A DNA stretch of 64,000 nucleotides from Aphelocoma coerulescens (GCF_041296385.1 NC_091013.1:12494001-12558000); one strand, 5' to 3'; numbered from the stretch's first letter, positions 34,301 through 47,194 are shown. Numbers and translations are program-made. Notes: generated by a model from the sequence alone, not told the origin.

Positions 34301-35608
34301 AGTGGTGGTTTGGTCTAAAATACTCATTACTGTTTGTCTTCTGTGAGATAAGAATTAGGAGAAATGCAAAGCAGGCACCAACTTGAATGAATATAAAGAA
34401 GTTTATTAACAGACCTAAAAGAAGAAAAGAAAAAAGAATTATACCACCTTTAGAACTCTCCTCCTCCCCCCACCTTCCTCCCTTCTCCCACTGACAGTGT
34501 AAATACAACCCTTAAGATGTTCAGCCTGTTTACCACTTCCATAATAACCTTGTTCAGTCCATTTAGAAAGAGAAGTCTCTTTTTGCTCATGCTATGAAAA
34601 CAGTATCACACCGAGACAGCCACCCACTTCCAAATATTGTTCAGTCCATTTAGGAAGAGGAGTCTCTCTGCTTACGATGTGAGTCCCTTCCCCCCGACTT
34701 GCAGCTTTTCCCGCAACTGCTTTCGAGGGTCCACTCTTGAAAGTTTTCTGGGGTACAATTTTAAGGTTGAGCTGTTCAGAAACAAAAAAAACAGAGGCCC
34801 TTCTCCTTCCCTAGGAGCAAAGGGTCATCTTCATCTTTAAGACTATCTCTGGAAGCATCTCTAGGAATTGAGGTTTTTCTCCTTTCCTCTTTGGAGCAAA
34901 AGTCCTCATCTGGTTCATCTGGTTCATCTCTCTCTGTCCAAACTTCTCATGAAATTACAGCTGCGGCAGCATCTGCCTATTGCTTACGAGTTGAACACTC
35001 CACCCCCCAGATCTTCATGAAATTACAACGGGATACTCTGATATATCATAGCTTCACAACAGACTTTCAGCTTTAAGCATCTCCTCTCTCTCTTCCCTCA
35101 GGTTTTCAGCTCTTCACAGCAATAAAAGGGTTAATCTCACCTCGGCCTTGCAGCTGGAATGTGGCTTATCGCAGTTGCTCACCTGAGCTCTGCCGGACAG
35201 AGGTGCCGCTTTGCTGAATCTCGGCCGTAGTGGAGGGGGGGATTCCGAGCCGCTCCGGCTGCCCACGGCAAGGCAGTGGGGGGGGGTTCCATGGCTGGAA
35301 CAGGCCCATGGCTCCAGGCTGGCCGTGGCCCGGCCCGGCCTGGCCCAAGCAGGGCCTGGCCGGGCCTGCTAGCCCCTGCACGGGGCCTGCAGCCACCTGT
35401 CCCAGCGCCGGAAACGAGAGAGAGTTGGGGGGGGGAGTCTGTCTATTCTTAAGTGTGGATCACAGAGGCGGTCACAACTTTAAGTGGCTTAAAGAATTGT
35501 CCATACTCAAACTGGCCAGCTGATAGGTTCTACCAGGTCCCAGAGGAAGCTGTAAGCACCCCTTAGCAAGGACATCCCTTCCGGGACTATGCTTGCTAAC
35601 CTATGACA
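34301..35608 (-). mobile_element. Solo LTR of an endogenous retrovirus, copy 3 (about 1308 bp), no clear target duplication
   Basis: Same family as copies 1, 2 and 4, with AATAAA on the minus strand at 34,407-34,402. The left terminus reads AGTGGTGGTTTGG instead of TGTAGTGGTTTGG; the right end is CTATGACA at 35,601-35,608. No matching flanks are visible, so the duplication has mutated or the locus was rearranged. It shares with copy 4 a duplicated word (TTGTTCAGTCCATTTAGGAA at 34,638-34,657, echoing 34,551-34,570), which marks a subfamily. The GC-rich part (35,150-35,420) has many CpG and G runs (35,278-35,286, 35,427-35,435). No internal retroviral sequence. Confidence 0.85.
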
Positions 35609-38195
35609 CTCACATAATTGAATCCCACAGGAATATTCCCAGTATTCCAATAATCCCTAAAGGGATTCCACCTTCTGGAAAAATACCTTCTCAGCAGCTT
35701 AAACTAAAATGGATGGGTTATACCTACAAGAATATTTAGCTTGAGATTTTTTTCAGAACATGCTCATTTTCAGTCTGCAGCCTGCTGCTTTCCCTCACTT
35801 TGCAATAGATACTTACTGACACCCTGGTGCAATTTATATTGCCTTTACAGTCCCTTGGAATTCTTATCTTTCAGTGATGAGATACAGAAAGGATAATGCC
35901 ACAATGGACATCTGCAAAGCAATTCTCAAAGTAAAAGTCATTGCTTTTTCATGTGACAGTTCTAAATACCATTTATAGAGATATAAATGACAAACGTAAG
36001 GGATTAAGGAACTTGTGAGTGTTTCTGTTACACAGTAACACATCTTTTGCAAACTTCCTGGAATAGGCTGAAGGATGCATAAGCAAAAAGCAATCCAATA
36101 ATTCTCTTCTGGACTGTCTTGGGTGTTCTGGCACCTGATAATGATTAAAAATTATACATGACTAACTCTGGACATCCAGATGAACAATTTTGGAGTAGAA
36201 TTTAAAAGAGGTTTAATCAGTTCTATTGCCAAACCTTGATTAAAATATGCCTTGGGTAAAAACTTGATAAAAGAAAATTTTACATTCTTTGGCACTGAAA
36301 GTAGAAGCTACTTTTAAAGATGGAACTGATGAGAATTTCATATATAAAATATAAACAGGTAAAAGACTTGCTGTGTTCAGGACAGTAATAAATGTATGAC
36401 ATGACTGTTGAGGTGCTGAACAGTTTTCATACATGTCCAGTTCTAAGAAGCCCACGGGGTAAAATAATGGCTGGTAAAGAAAGCTCTAATTAATTAGGTG
36501 AAGAGTAAATGTATGTATGCAGTACCTATAGAAAAGTCTGCTGACATTCAGAAGAACATGAGAAAAATAATGTATTTATAGTGCTGTAATTCTTTTTCTA
36601 AGTTAGGGGGGAATGCATAAAGAAAAAGGAAAGCTATACAGCAAAAATACAAATGAAAGGAACTGATATGTCTATTCCTTACAGCAAATTTCTGTAAGAA
36701 AGTGCAACTTGAAAAGGGAGTGTATTTATAGGTTTCATATAATCTAATTGTGTCAGAAGTTGCATCAATAAAGACAACAATATCAGGAATGAAGTCACTG
36801 TTTGTGCTGACCTTAAGACAGAGAATATTTTCTATGGAGAATTTTGCACCTTCATACTCACTGCAACATATGGTACTGTAGCTATAAAGCGATTTAAATA
36901 TGCTCACACTGTCAGCTGAAAGAGATTGACAGTGTTTTAATGTAAAGAGCAGCTATCATATTCCAACAAACTTTAAAAAATTTTACTCTCTTGATAGAAA
37001 AACAGCCCTTGAACACTATTACACAGATCTACTACCTAGACATTATTATGGATTTCTTCCTTTAATTTACTAAATTTTTTCTGTAGACGTTTCCTTTCTA
37101 TTCGCAAACACTCCTTCTCTTGGTTGATTCACTTAGTGATGTCACAACTCACTCTTTGTAGTATCATATTTGTTTCCATGGAGATGGCCTGTGATACCAC
37201 CAGCACAGACACATAAAGAAAATGACTCAGAAGGGAAATGCCTATGGATCATTGATATATATATATACACACTCATAAGAGAGATCAAATCAGAGCTATA
37301 ACAGATGCAAATCAAAAATAGTGGGTGCAAAAGTTATCACTTACTACAGGAAGAGTATCACTTACTATATCTATGTCTGCTGCTGTCAATTTACCCGAGC
37401 TCAGAACTGAAAACTTAAAAAACATGCCCAAGAGTCATCTTTGTGACAGCTTTATGAAAATTTTTATTTCTAGTTTATTAATCAGGTACTACTGCACTTT
37501 CATAGCACAAAGTTTGCAGAGCACAACCTATACAGTCCAGAGATACTGCAAAAGAAGAGTCACAGCTGAAATAAAGGGTAAATTCCTAAATAATCATGAG
37601 GATAGAGGTGTAAAGGGTATCTGTAGTTGCAAGAAAATCAAACAGTCTCTGGAGGTAGAAGCGATAACCACTGGCTGTTCTTTTTGTTCCCAAACCAGTA
37701 GTATTTAAGCCCCATTGTAAATTTAAATTCTAAATGGCAGTCTTTTGTAGGAGCATTTGCCCTCTTAGTTGATCCTGCCTTTGCTAAAGCACTGTCTGTA
37801 TACCAAAATTAGCAGACATCCATATTCTGTGCCACAGTTCAGAATTCATTTTGATGCTGTTACCTCCAAAAGTTCTTTCTTTAGTGTTACTTAGTTTTAA
37901 CATATTATTACATAAAAATATGCAATTAGTATTCTTAAACATATAATAAAAAACTTATATTCACTGCACGTCAAAAGCCTTTCTCTTCATCTTCTCTTTG
38001 CTGAAGAGGTGCCAGGAAAACCATATTTATATTAAAATTGAGCTGAAGTCCTAAAGAGTCATAAATGTGATTGGTAAGTGATGTCCCTGCCTTATCTCAT
38101 TATCTGTCTTCACTGTATCTGAAGAACCATCCTGTTGATGGATGGGAGGGCATTATTGAGGCCTTGTGTGCAGGAGGCTTGTAAGATCAAAGCAA
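35609..38195. other. AT-rich unique sequence, no gene seen
   Basis: No gene recognised. Open frames of 119 codons (minus, 36,548-36,907) and 127 codons (plus, 37,325-37,708) lack any known motif and use AT-biased codons, so chance is likely. A short (TA)n/(CA)n tract lies at 37,254-37,272. Confidence 0.5.
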
Positions 38196-38260
38196 CATAG
38201 AATCATAGAATGGTTTGGGTTGGAAGGGAAATTGAAGATAATCTGTTCCCAACCCTCAGA
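38196..38260 (-). mobile_element. CR1 LINE 3' terminal stub
   Basis: A very well matched CR1 3' end in antisense: CATAGAATCATAGAATGG then TTTGGGTTGGAAGGGAA. It covers only about 65 bp before giving way, at about 38,261, to a CR1 3' fragment in the opposite orientation. Confidence 0.9.
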
Positions 38261-38261
38261 T

Positions 38262-38575
38262 GGAGAAAGATTTTATACCAAGGCCTGTAGTAACAGATAG
38301 CACAAGAGAGGTGACAAGAAGCAACAGTTTTAAATTGGAGGAAGGTAGATTGTACATAAGGAAGAAATATTTTATGGTGAGGATGGTGAGACACTGAAAC
38401 AGGTTGTCCAGAGAAGCTGAGGATGCCCCATCGCTGGATATGATCAGGGTCAGGTTGGATGACATTTCAATTAATCTGTTATAGAGAAAGATATCCCTGC
38501 CCACGGAGGGGAGTTGGACTAAGTGGTCTTTAAATGTGCTTTTCAACTTACAGTATTCTGTGATTCCATGATTAA
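38262..38575 (+). mobile_element. CR1 LINE 3' end, facing away from the adjacent stub
   Basis: Plus-strand CR1 3' region. 'gaagaaatattttatggtgagg' (38,361-38,383) and 'gagacactgaaacaggttgtccagagaagctg' (38,388-38,419) match the usual LRKN-F-TVRV / EHWNRL block. 'ggagttggactaagtggtctttaa' precedes the terminus TTCTGTGATTCCATGATT at about 38,556-38,573. It is 5'-truncated exactly where the minus-strand stub begins, so the two form a back-to-back pair. Not coding. Confidence 0.88.
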
Positions 38576-41480
38576 GAATCATATCTTGTTAATAAAAAAG
38601 AATCAATAAAAGCATATCTAAATTCGCTAAATAAATAAATAGATGAATTTCAAGACACCTGTAATTCCAATATTGTCTGTTTCTCTTAAATTCAATGCAT
38701 TGTGAAGAACTACTTTCTTTTTAAAAAAACTTTTAAAACCTTATGTGCATAAAATATTTTTATTTAAACAGATGGCAACTTAAACTATATATCATAAGAG
38801 TGCTCATGCATGTTAATACAGACTACCTACTCCCCCAGGCCCCAGAGGAACAAAGCAGTTGGAAGGATGTAAAATAAGGTTGACTTAAATACATGTCACA
38901 TTGTATTCTACAGAAGAACTAAATGCAGGAGTCTGTCAGTAACAGCACATCAAAAATACAAAATCTCTTTTTAAATAATCAAAAGCTCCCACTATAAAAA
39001 ATATTGAGCACTGTTAAAATGGCATCGCCTTAAAAATCTATAATGTCAAGTTGGCCTGTCCAAATGATTCCTATCATATTTAATTCTTCCCCTTAAGAGT
39101 CTTTTAATCTTATAGAACGTTACTATTCCAATTCTGGATGAAAGTGTCTTCTAAGAATGCTTATTAAGAAAACAAAATTAATGGACTGATTAATATTTTG
39201 CCATTTCATTCTCCTACCAATCAGCAGCCTACTTTTACATAGCCAGAAAAACAACAGAAAGTAAGAGATATTTTACTGCTTTATTTAATAAAATGTAGCA
39301 TCCTGTCAATACCAAATGCATAGAAAAAATGGCTATATCTAATGTAATGTTCAATAGTCATAAATTCAGATAAAATAAAGCCCATCTATCTCACACTGAG
39401 AATTACAATACAAAATGGACATAGGCATAAAATGAATGGGCTACAGTAGACAATATAAAATAATTTTTTTCAATGAAAAGTTAATTTCATACTGTAAGAA
39501 AATAAAAGGACTCTGGATATATGATTAAATTGTTGTAGTGGAAAATGTGAATCACCTACAACCCTCTCCACTGAAAAAATAAGCAGTAAAGTTTGGATGT
39601 TCCTAGAGTTTTTGACTCTCAGTGAATGGTCAGGTAAAGACAATAGTCTACTGATAACTTTCCAGAACTCTTAAACTCGTACGGTATTCTAAGAGTTAGG
39701 ATCTTGTTGTTTATTTGAATGTGTATCTTAATGAATTAAAATGTGCAGAAATCACACACCAAGCAGTGAAGCTCAGATGGCTTTTGAATAGAGGCAAAGC
39801 CTCCCAAGAGGTAAGTAATGTACAACAGTCCCTGTAAAAGCCTCTGAAACTGTTTGCAGTCTTGAACTTAACTAACAGCCTCAGCATGGACAATGCAGAG
39901 ACCAATAACCAGAAGGACAGGGTGACATTTTGGATGGGACAATTATTTTATAGCAAAGCACAGAGGTGAATAGAATTCTCTACTGCAGTAATATGAATTA
40001 CCCTTCTATTGAGATTTTATATGTTCCATCGTCAGATAGGAAATTGTATTTTAATCCTAGCCTATGCAATTTACATTATATGTTTAGAGTTAAACACAAG
40101 AAAATTTCAAATTTAATTTATGCACTTTACAGAAATTGCCAAGAGAACATTCCATTCTCTTTTTTTTTTTTTCACCTTCTGTAGGAACAATGGCATAACA
40201 CTGTTTTGAGGATTATTCCACAGTACTTTAATCACCTTAAACACGCATGTAGTGTGACATAGCCTCCTGAAGTATGTCTAGTGCTGCTGAAGGGAGAGGC
40301 ACATGTCTATGTATGCTGCTACATCTCAAAAAACCCTTTGGTTTAATTCTTGTATTTATCAGAAGCTAGATATTACTTGCAGCTTTGGTCACTGCCAGAG
40401 TGCTGAGTCACACCTACCAGTCCTCTGAAAAAAGCCCACATTATGAGAAAGCAGTTCACTACAGGTATGGCTCAATTCCCATTTTAGAGAGCCTTGTTCT
40501 TTCAAACAGTGCAGCATTCTCATGCCATACCCAGGCATGGATCAGACATCAGGGGGCCAGAAGGGTTGGGGTTCACCCTCAGTTGTGTGACATTATTGGC
40601 TGGACGCAAACACTGTTTTGTACCTTTGACTCTGGAGAGAACACAGACATCTCAGTTAAGGTTTATTTCTGGTGTTTAGGTGCAGGGTTGAGTGAGATAC
40701 AACATTTTAAATATGATATACACATTACTGAGATGCTAATAAATGGGCCAAACTCTTGGACTCTATTTCCATGTTCCCAGCAAAGTAAAGATGTCTATTT
40801 TCCACTTATCTCAACTGGGGAACAAGTTGTAAGACAAAAGCCATAGAAACACACCTAAATTTATATCTCCAACTGACAGATATTTAGTTGGAAGTGGGCT
40901 CATAGAAAGTTTTTGCATCATGAAGTTTACTTAACACCATTCAATGAGATTATGTGATCTGCACATGCAGGAAATTGCTTTGTTTCATCCTCTCAACATA
41001 CAAATTATGCTACTTACACCAATTTTCCAATGTGTAACCTGGTGTGACTGCTGAGAACCACTGTGATAAAAGTTGAGTAACTTTCTTTTCAGGGAACAGT
41101 TTATTATAGAAAATTAGAGAGTAGGGCAAATTGTGGATGAGCTTGGGAAATCAGAGGCTGAATAATCTCTCTCAAAAATGTTTTAATAAAAATTGTGTAG
41201 CCATAATATGATAGTATTTATTGTAGTTAAAGGATACCTTCATTTCCGAAACTTTGATCAAAGTGGGATGAGTGTCTGAACTCCAAATTTTACAAATATA
41301 AAAAAAACCTTCCGATTTGTCCTGCATCTCTTTTATTGTTTTTTGAAAATTTCATAAGTGAACAAATTAAATAGACCAAAAAAATATTTTAGTATCCAAT
41401 TAAGTATATAATTTTCTCCTAGGATATTTTTATAACTTTTCCACTTTTCAAACAAAGTAAATGAGAATGAAAAAAGCATT
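38576..41480. other. AT-rich unique sequence, no gene seen
   Basis: No gene recognised. The longest non-repeat open frame of the window (about 153 codons from a TTG, plus strand, 40,385-40,846) is here; its first ATG is at about 40,442. The translation shows no domain I recognise. A 13-T run lies at 40,160-40,172. Confidence 0.5.
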
Positions 41481-41543
41481 TTTTTTCAGATTATTTTCAG
41501 ATTCTTTTTCAGATCATTTTTCAGATTTTTTTTTTCAGATTAT
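41481..41543. repeat. Imperfect tandem array of a TTTTTCAGAT(T/C) unit
   Basis: Five tandem occurrences of T-run plus CAGAT (CAGATTATTTT, CAGATTCTTTTT, CAGATCATTTTT and so on), with units of about 11-17 bp. Each unit resembles a polypyrimidine tract plus CAG, the shape of a splice acceptor, but no exon follows. Confidence 0.75.
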
Positions 41544-41596
41544 TCAAAACTTTTATTTCTTCAGTACAAAAAATAATTTAACAATCCCCAAAATCT

Positions 41597-41985
41597 CCTC
41601 TTATGAGAAGAAACTGAGGGACCTGGGTCTGTTTATTCTGGAGAAGACTGAGGAGGGGATCTCATTAATGCATATAAATATCTCAAAGGTGGCTGCCAAG
41701 AGGATGGTGCCAGACTCTTTTCAGTGGTGCCCAGTGATAGGATGAAGAGCAATGACCATAAACTAAAATACAGGAAGTTCCACCTCAACATGAGGAAGAA
41801 CTTCTTTACATTGAGGGTGGCAGAGCACTGGGGCAGCTGCCCAGGGAGGGCATAGAGTCTCCCTGGAGACATTCCAAACCCTGGACACATTCCTGTGTCA
41901 CCTGCTTTTGGTGACCCTGCCTTGCCAGGGGGTTTGGACTGGATGATCTCCTTTCCAATCCTAACAATTTTGTGATTCAGTGAAG
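41597..41985 (+). mobile_element. CR1 LINE 3' end with ORF2 C-terminus
   Basis: Plus strand. 41,599-41,700 encodes SSYEKKLRDLGLFILEKT followed by EEGISLMHINI, the conserved CR1 ORF2 tail (compare SYEERLRELGLFSLEKR in other avian copies). 'ctcaacatgaggaagaacttctttac' and 'gcagagcactggggcagctgcc' follow, then 'tttggactggatgatctcc' and the terminus near TTTTGTGATTCAGTGAA (41,969-41,985). 5'-truncated at about 41,597. It is close in type to the 13,085-14,637 copy (both have 'ttaatgcatataaatatctc'). Confidence 0.92.
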
Positions 41986-44900
41986 TAGTGATTATAGATA
42001 TTAATACTGAATACACCTCAGTGTGCAGGTACTGATTTAGCATAGCAATTAGAGCTATGAATTGGTATATCTGTACTGTTAAAAAGAAAGGTCGGGGAGA
42101 AGTCCTGACCCTGAAGCCAGATGGCTTCTGTTAGCTTTCATCCATTTGTTAAGGGCTACACCTTTCTAGAACACATTGTCTGTATCCACTTCTGTGACCT
42201 CTGGCTACCACTGGTTCTTTTTTGTCCCTTATCTCAAGGTCACAAAAGTGGAAGAACTACTGAAATCACTTGCATCAGTACAATGACAAAATTTTAATAG
42301 ACATGTTTGTTTGGAATAAAAATAGATTAGAATCCAAAAGGGGTTAAGGGAATAAGCATAATTCTATTATGAAATTCAATCAAATATATTGAAATTCTTT
42401 ATTAAAGAGAGAAATATCTATATCCCTGTGGAACTAATGGAGGAACTGAATGCCTAGAGGAAGACCTGTGGCAGTGATGGAAAGAGATTTTCTGCCATGA
42501 GCAATGCTGGAATACTTATACAGCACAGGAGAACTTACTGTTAGGATAATTTCCTCAAATGAACTTGTTACAGGCAACATGTTAAAATTGCTTTAATCTG
42601 ATTCCATATTCCTTAAGAAAAGTAAACAATCCGTAGTCTAAAATATCAGATTTCATCCCACAACTCAAATAATTACCAAAAAGCAACAAATTGTAAGTTG
42701 CAAAAGCACTTGTGTTGCCTCTGCATGTTGCAGTGGGTCTATGCTCCACTCTGCCATTGCATGTTGTTCTAAGGGGCTTTTGTTTCAAGGCATCATTCCC
42801 TGTTTTGTACAAGTTGTACAGGTAATGAGGATAAGAGTTACTTGAGTAGTTGCCTTAAAGACTGCTTCTGTCTTCACAAGTTCCATATCTAAAAAGTAGT
42901 TCCATATCTAAAAAGTGCTCTTGGAATGAAATCCAGGCTGAGCAGCCCAAGGTGGTTTGGGGTGTGCACTCCTCTCTCCTGGCTCTTCAGTGACACTGTT
43001 TTGTTGTAAGCAAACCTCATTACAGCTTTCCCAATCTGCCACAGGGAATGCTGAAACATCTGCCATCACAGTATGAACCTCATTTTACAAAAAAGCTCTT
43101 CAAACAAACCAGTGGAAGAGATGCATAAACTTTCTCTCTTCCAAGATCACTGTTTTTAGGTGCTGTTGATCGTGATAATGTTCTTTCAGAGCCTGTTTAT
43201 GCATTTTCTCACTCCTTAAGGACTTCTTTCTGCCAGGTTCACTAGCTAAATGGCTAAAGTGTTTGCACTAACATTTCCAAGCTCAAACAAGTAGTGAAGT
43301 ATATTTCAGGCCGAGGAGTTTTATTTTTTTTTGTGCATATTTGCTAACACTTCCCTTTTCTTCTTGTGCTTTTATCCAGCAAAGTGGGAAAGTACAGGGG
43401 AAGACACTCTGCCTTCTCATTGTGTGAAGATTTCATCTCCAAGTAAAATTGGTCTTTGATAAGGTGTCAAATATGAACTAAGCAGACATCATCTCCTTTG
43501 AGAGTCAATCATGCAACCAGAGCTAGCACTATAGGGGTACTTTTTAGACTGAAAAACAGAAGGTACATATTTTAGAACATAATATTTACTGAACTGAAAA
43601 CAAACTCTGTTTCTTGGCAAAGGCAAGCTATTAACATTTTAGGAAAAAAATTTAATTGTTAGGCTGCTACACTGAATCTTCATGATATTTTCCTTTAAAA
43701 TATGAATTTTAACTATTTTTAACTGTATCACAATTTCAAATATATTTATGGATTTACAATTATGATCATAGTAAATATTTAAAAGACAAAACATTTTCTA
43801 CTCCCTGACTGAAGTCACTTTAATTTACACTTGAACTCCTTTTAGTTCATATGGAACAACTTTGAAGAAAAATAAAAATTTAGGAAATTGGAATGTTGCA
43901 TTTCAAATTATCACAATGGCCTTCTATTGTTCTTTCAATGTGCAGGCCTTTACTGCACCAGAGCTGTCTCCTCAGGAATGGTTTAAATATTAGAGTACTT
44001 GGGAAGCATTTACTCTTGACTACAAAAAAACCCAAATCAAAACCTATAGCTTAGTTCTAATAAAAACATAGAAAATACATTAAGGTAAAGAGATGACAGG
44101 AGGCATGAGGGCAGACAGAGAAACTGTGGATCAGCAGAGTCTAAAAGAAAAAATCACAAAAGGTAAGCAAAAAAAGTTACATAAGAATGAGAATTATTGG
44201 ATATTCTATAAATGGAAAGACAAGCAAAAATAGGAAACATAATATGAAGTGTACAAGTTCGTGACTATTGCTCATAATTACAGTAAATTTTCAGAGTAGG
44301 CTGAAAGAACAAAAATCTGCTACAAAGATCATGGAGACAAAAAGCTTATTTATTATATTTGTATTTTTAAAATAATGGGTACCCAACACTAGGTACACAT
44401 AATACAGTTGAATATCTTAATTAAAAAGATACAAAAGAGTAGTTATAGAGGAATGGAAGGAGTTAAGAGAAAATTAGGTATTTTAACATCTATTTTTGGG
44501 GGGATTTTAATCCTTTCATTTAACAACAAGGTATTTATCCTTAGTCACTGCAGACTTAACAGAGATTTGGAAGTCCCAGTTGTATCTTTTTTTTTTTTTT
44601 TTAACTGCTCATCTGTTGGATTCCTCTCATAACCAGGTGTGAGGCAGTGAAGCATGGAAATCTGCCTTCTTCTTCACCTTCTGGGCCTCCTGTTTTGTGG
44701 TTTCAAGTATGTTAAAGGGATTTTTGTTCCTACAAGTCACCTGGTTCATTTCCCAAACCATTTAGAGCATTTCAAAGGTCAATGCATAAATCACAAAAGA
44801 GATTTTTGTGGGAAATGCAATTCCATATATAAGGTGTACTGGTGATGCCAGCTGGCTGTCCAGATCTACTGCACTGCATACCATTTGCAGGATTTCTGGA

Positions 44901-45409
44901 CAGCTCATGTTTACTAAAGAGATTATTGCCAGAGATTTTCTTCAGCTACCCTTTCCACTCCCCTATCATATGAATTTGTAAAAGCAAAGGTGAGTGTTTT
45001 AGGGGTGAAAATTAGACTTTGAAATAAATGCATAATAAATCTAAATTGGATAGTGAAAAATATTACCTTGTTTTATCTTACTTTCACAGTCTCATAATGT
45101 CACAAAAGAAAACACTGATGACTGTTCTTGCTCTAGATTTATCTTCTGAGGCTTTTCCCTTACTCTGGAATTTACATTTATCTTTTTCTGTGAGCATCAC
45201 AGGCCCTTGGTTCTGCCTTCAAAAATCTTTTGCATAGTGTCCTGGAATGGCACTGGTCTGTGCTTCTGTCACAGCTCTGCATAATTCATAACCCTGGCGT
45301 CCACCTCCTGAACAGTAATGGAAAATATTCTGAAGATTATTGGTTGCATCTACACAAGCTCAAGTCACTGTTAAATTAGGAATTTTCAGATGATTCCTTG
45401 AAATTGATT
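41986..45409. other. AT-rich unique sequence, no gene seen
   Basis: No gene recognised. A direct repeat 'agttccatatctaaaaagt' occurs twice at about 42,879-42,914. A 16-T run lies at 44,587-44,602. The block 44,640-44,960 is more balanced in composition and holds a 63-codon open frame with a hydrophobic start (44,654-44,845), discussed as a finding. Confidence 0.5.
44587..44602. repeat. Poly-T run of 16
   Basis: Sixteen consecutive T; simple repeat. Confidence 0.9.
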
Positions 45410-45515
45410 TAAATATAGATTTTCAAAAATATTTAGATGGGGAATCCCTATCATGCACATTGCGATATTTTTAGAAGTCCCCAGGCACATTAGGTTTCAA
45501 ACACTTTACGACAGT
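45410..45515. repeat. Possible ancient amniote interspersed repeat
   Basis: 'gattttcaaaaatatttagatg' at 45,418-45,439 and 'tttttagaagtccccaggcacattagg' at 45,468-45,494 resemble the 'gattttcaaaagtgcctaggcac-taggtg' pattern of old amniote repeats. It is diverged, with unclear ends. Confidence 0.35.
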
Positions 45516-47194
45516 TTAGGCTTTGTAAATATTATTTGACAGATGTTTGTATGGGTATCTAACTATCTGGAGTGCTTCTAGGCATTTTTTAGGAGCATTT
45601 GCCTGAACATAAAAAAATGTGGGCCTTGCTAGCACAACTGAAGAAATAAGCACATCAAGTGTATTTGCAGTCACTTCTGCTGACTATCAGATCCTCAGTG
45701 TGGTGACACAGTAACAATGTCACTGTACTCAATTTAAACTCTCTGATTGCTGAGCTTGTGAAGGATGCACTCATAGCAAAGTCCAATGTTATTAAATCTT
45801 CCTCATCACTTGTGAAGTGTTCTCTGCTATTTCCAGAAAATAATTGTAAATTATTTGCAATTAAAATTTTTTTAAAAGGATATATAACATTAGGAAACAC
45901 TCTTTTTGACAGATATGAGCTTCCACATATCAAAGGCAGACATTAATTGGTTACTTGTATGAATGTACAGTATGAAATACTGAATTACTTCATGTGGCAT
46001 TCAGCCTTTGTATTTTGAAGATTCAAGCCCATATGGATTTTAATTTTTTGATGAAAAAAGCAAGGATGTGAGACATGTTTAAATGTGCTATGTTTCACTC
46101 TGATATAAATATGAAATCAGAATTATTGGAGCATTTTTCTCTGACCTCGTCCAAATGAACCTCAAAGCAAGATCTCTTAGGTGCTGAAGCATAACAGTTA
46201 CTCCTTCCTAGTATTTGTTGCAGTGAAACCACTGCAAGAGGTGGCAAAACCTTCATTATTTGACCCTTACCATGACATAAAACACCCTCTATTTCATTAA
46301 GCTCAACTGGTGTAGCAGAACGTTTCCTGGAGCTCACTCTTATAGCATAAGAAGCAAATATAAATTTTGTGACTTGCTCATTAAGATTTCAGAAAATTTG
46401 GCTTCAGGCACTCACTCTGGGCTGGGGAGACCCAGTGAATTCTTTGGGCCTCTTAGAATACTTTTTCCTTTGGCTCCTCTAGTGTTTCAGCTTATCTTTT
46501 AATACTAAAACATTTCTTAAATAATATTATCTTTACATTTAGCAGAAATGGAATCAACTCATGAGCTGTCCTAGTTTATTTTCTTTTGCAGAGCTATTTT
46601 GTAATAGTACTACCAAAACCAAGGTTAAAAGCATTAATTCCTGGCAATCATTTGCTGGGAAAAAGAAAAACCCTAATATTACTAGAAAAAAACTTTCTCC
46701 ATAACTAGGAACTTAAATCTCTGGACAAAAATGCTGCTCTGAGGAGTAATTTTTTTCCTAATAGGATCTCAGAGATCCCTATTCACATGAAAATCCTATC
46801 TCGAGAGCTATAGAGGACTACTAATATTATACTGAAGAAAAACATCTTTCACCTTTGTCTGGAAATCTTTTTGTCTCAGCAGATTCCTTTATGCATAGTA
46901 TCCTGTCATTTCTCTGGAATAAAACACTAATTTATTCTATGCAGAAGACTCACAGAGAAAAGGATATCTTAAGTAACTTCAAAATGCCTCTTTCAATTTT
47001 TTTCTTTTTTGTGACCTAAAACATCAATCTACTGAAAAGCCTGTTAGTTCTGCCCAGTAAAAATGCCATTTGTGTGGGATCGTGTCTCCATCTGTTGTGG
47101 AACTCTGTTAGTAGTGATAGGATAAATAATATAAGATGTACTGGTACTCCTAACTACTGACAAATGAAACAGGCTGGTAGTTTTAATCTAAATA

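Noticed and set aside
20955..35608. Pairs of the LTR-family copies as the 5' and 3' LTRs of one provirus
   Set aside because: Copies have different target duplications where visible, and the sequence between them (including CR1 relics) shows no gag, pol or env resemblance.
36548..37708. 119-codon minus and 127-codon plus open frames as possible genes or exons
   Set aside because: No known motif, AT-driven residues, no supporting splice or start context; likely chance.
38196..38575. Twin-priming 5' inversion as explanation for the opposed CR1 pieces
   Set aside because: The inverted piece is itself a CR1 3' terminus, whereas twin priming inverts internal upstream sequence.
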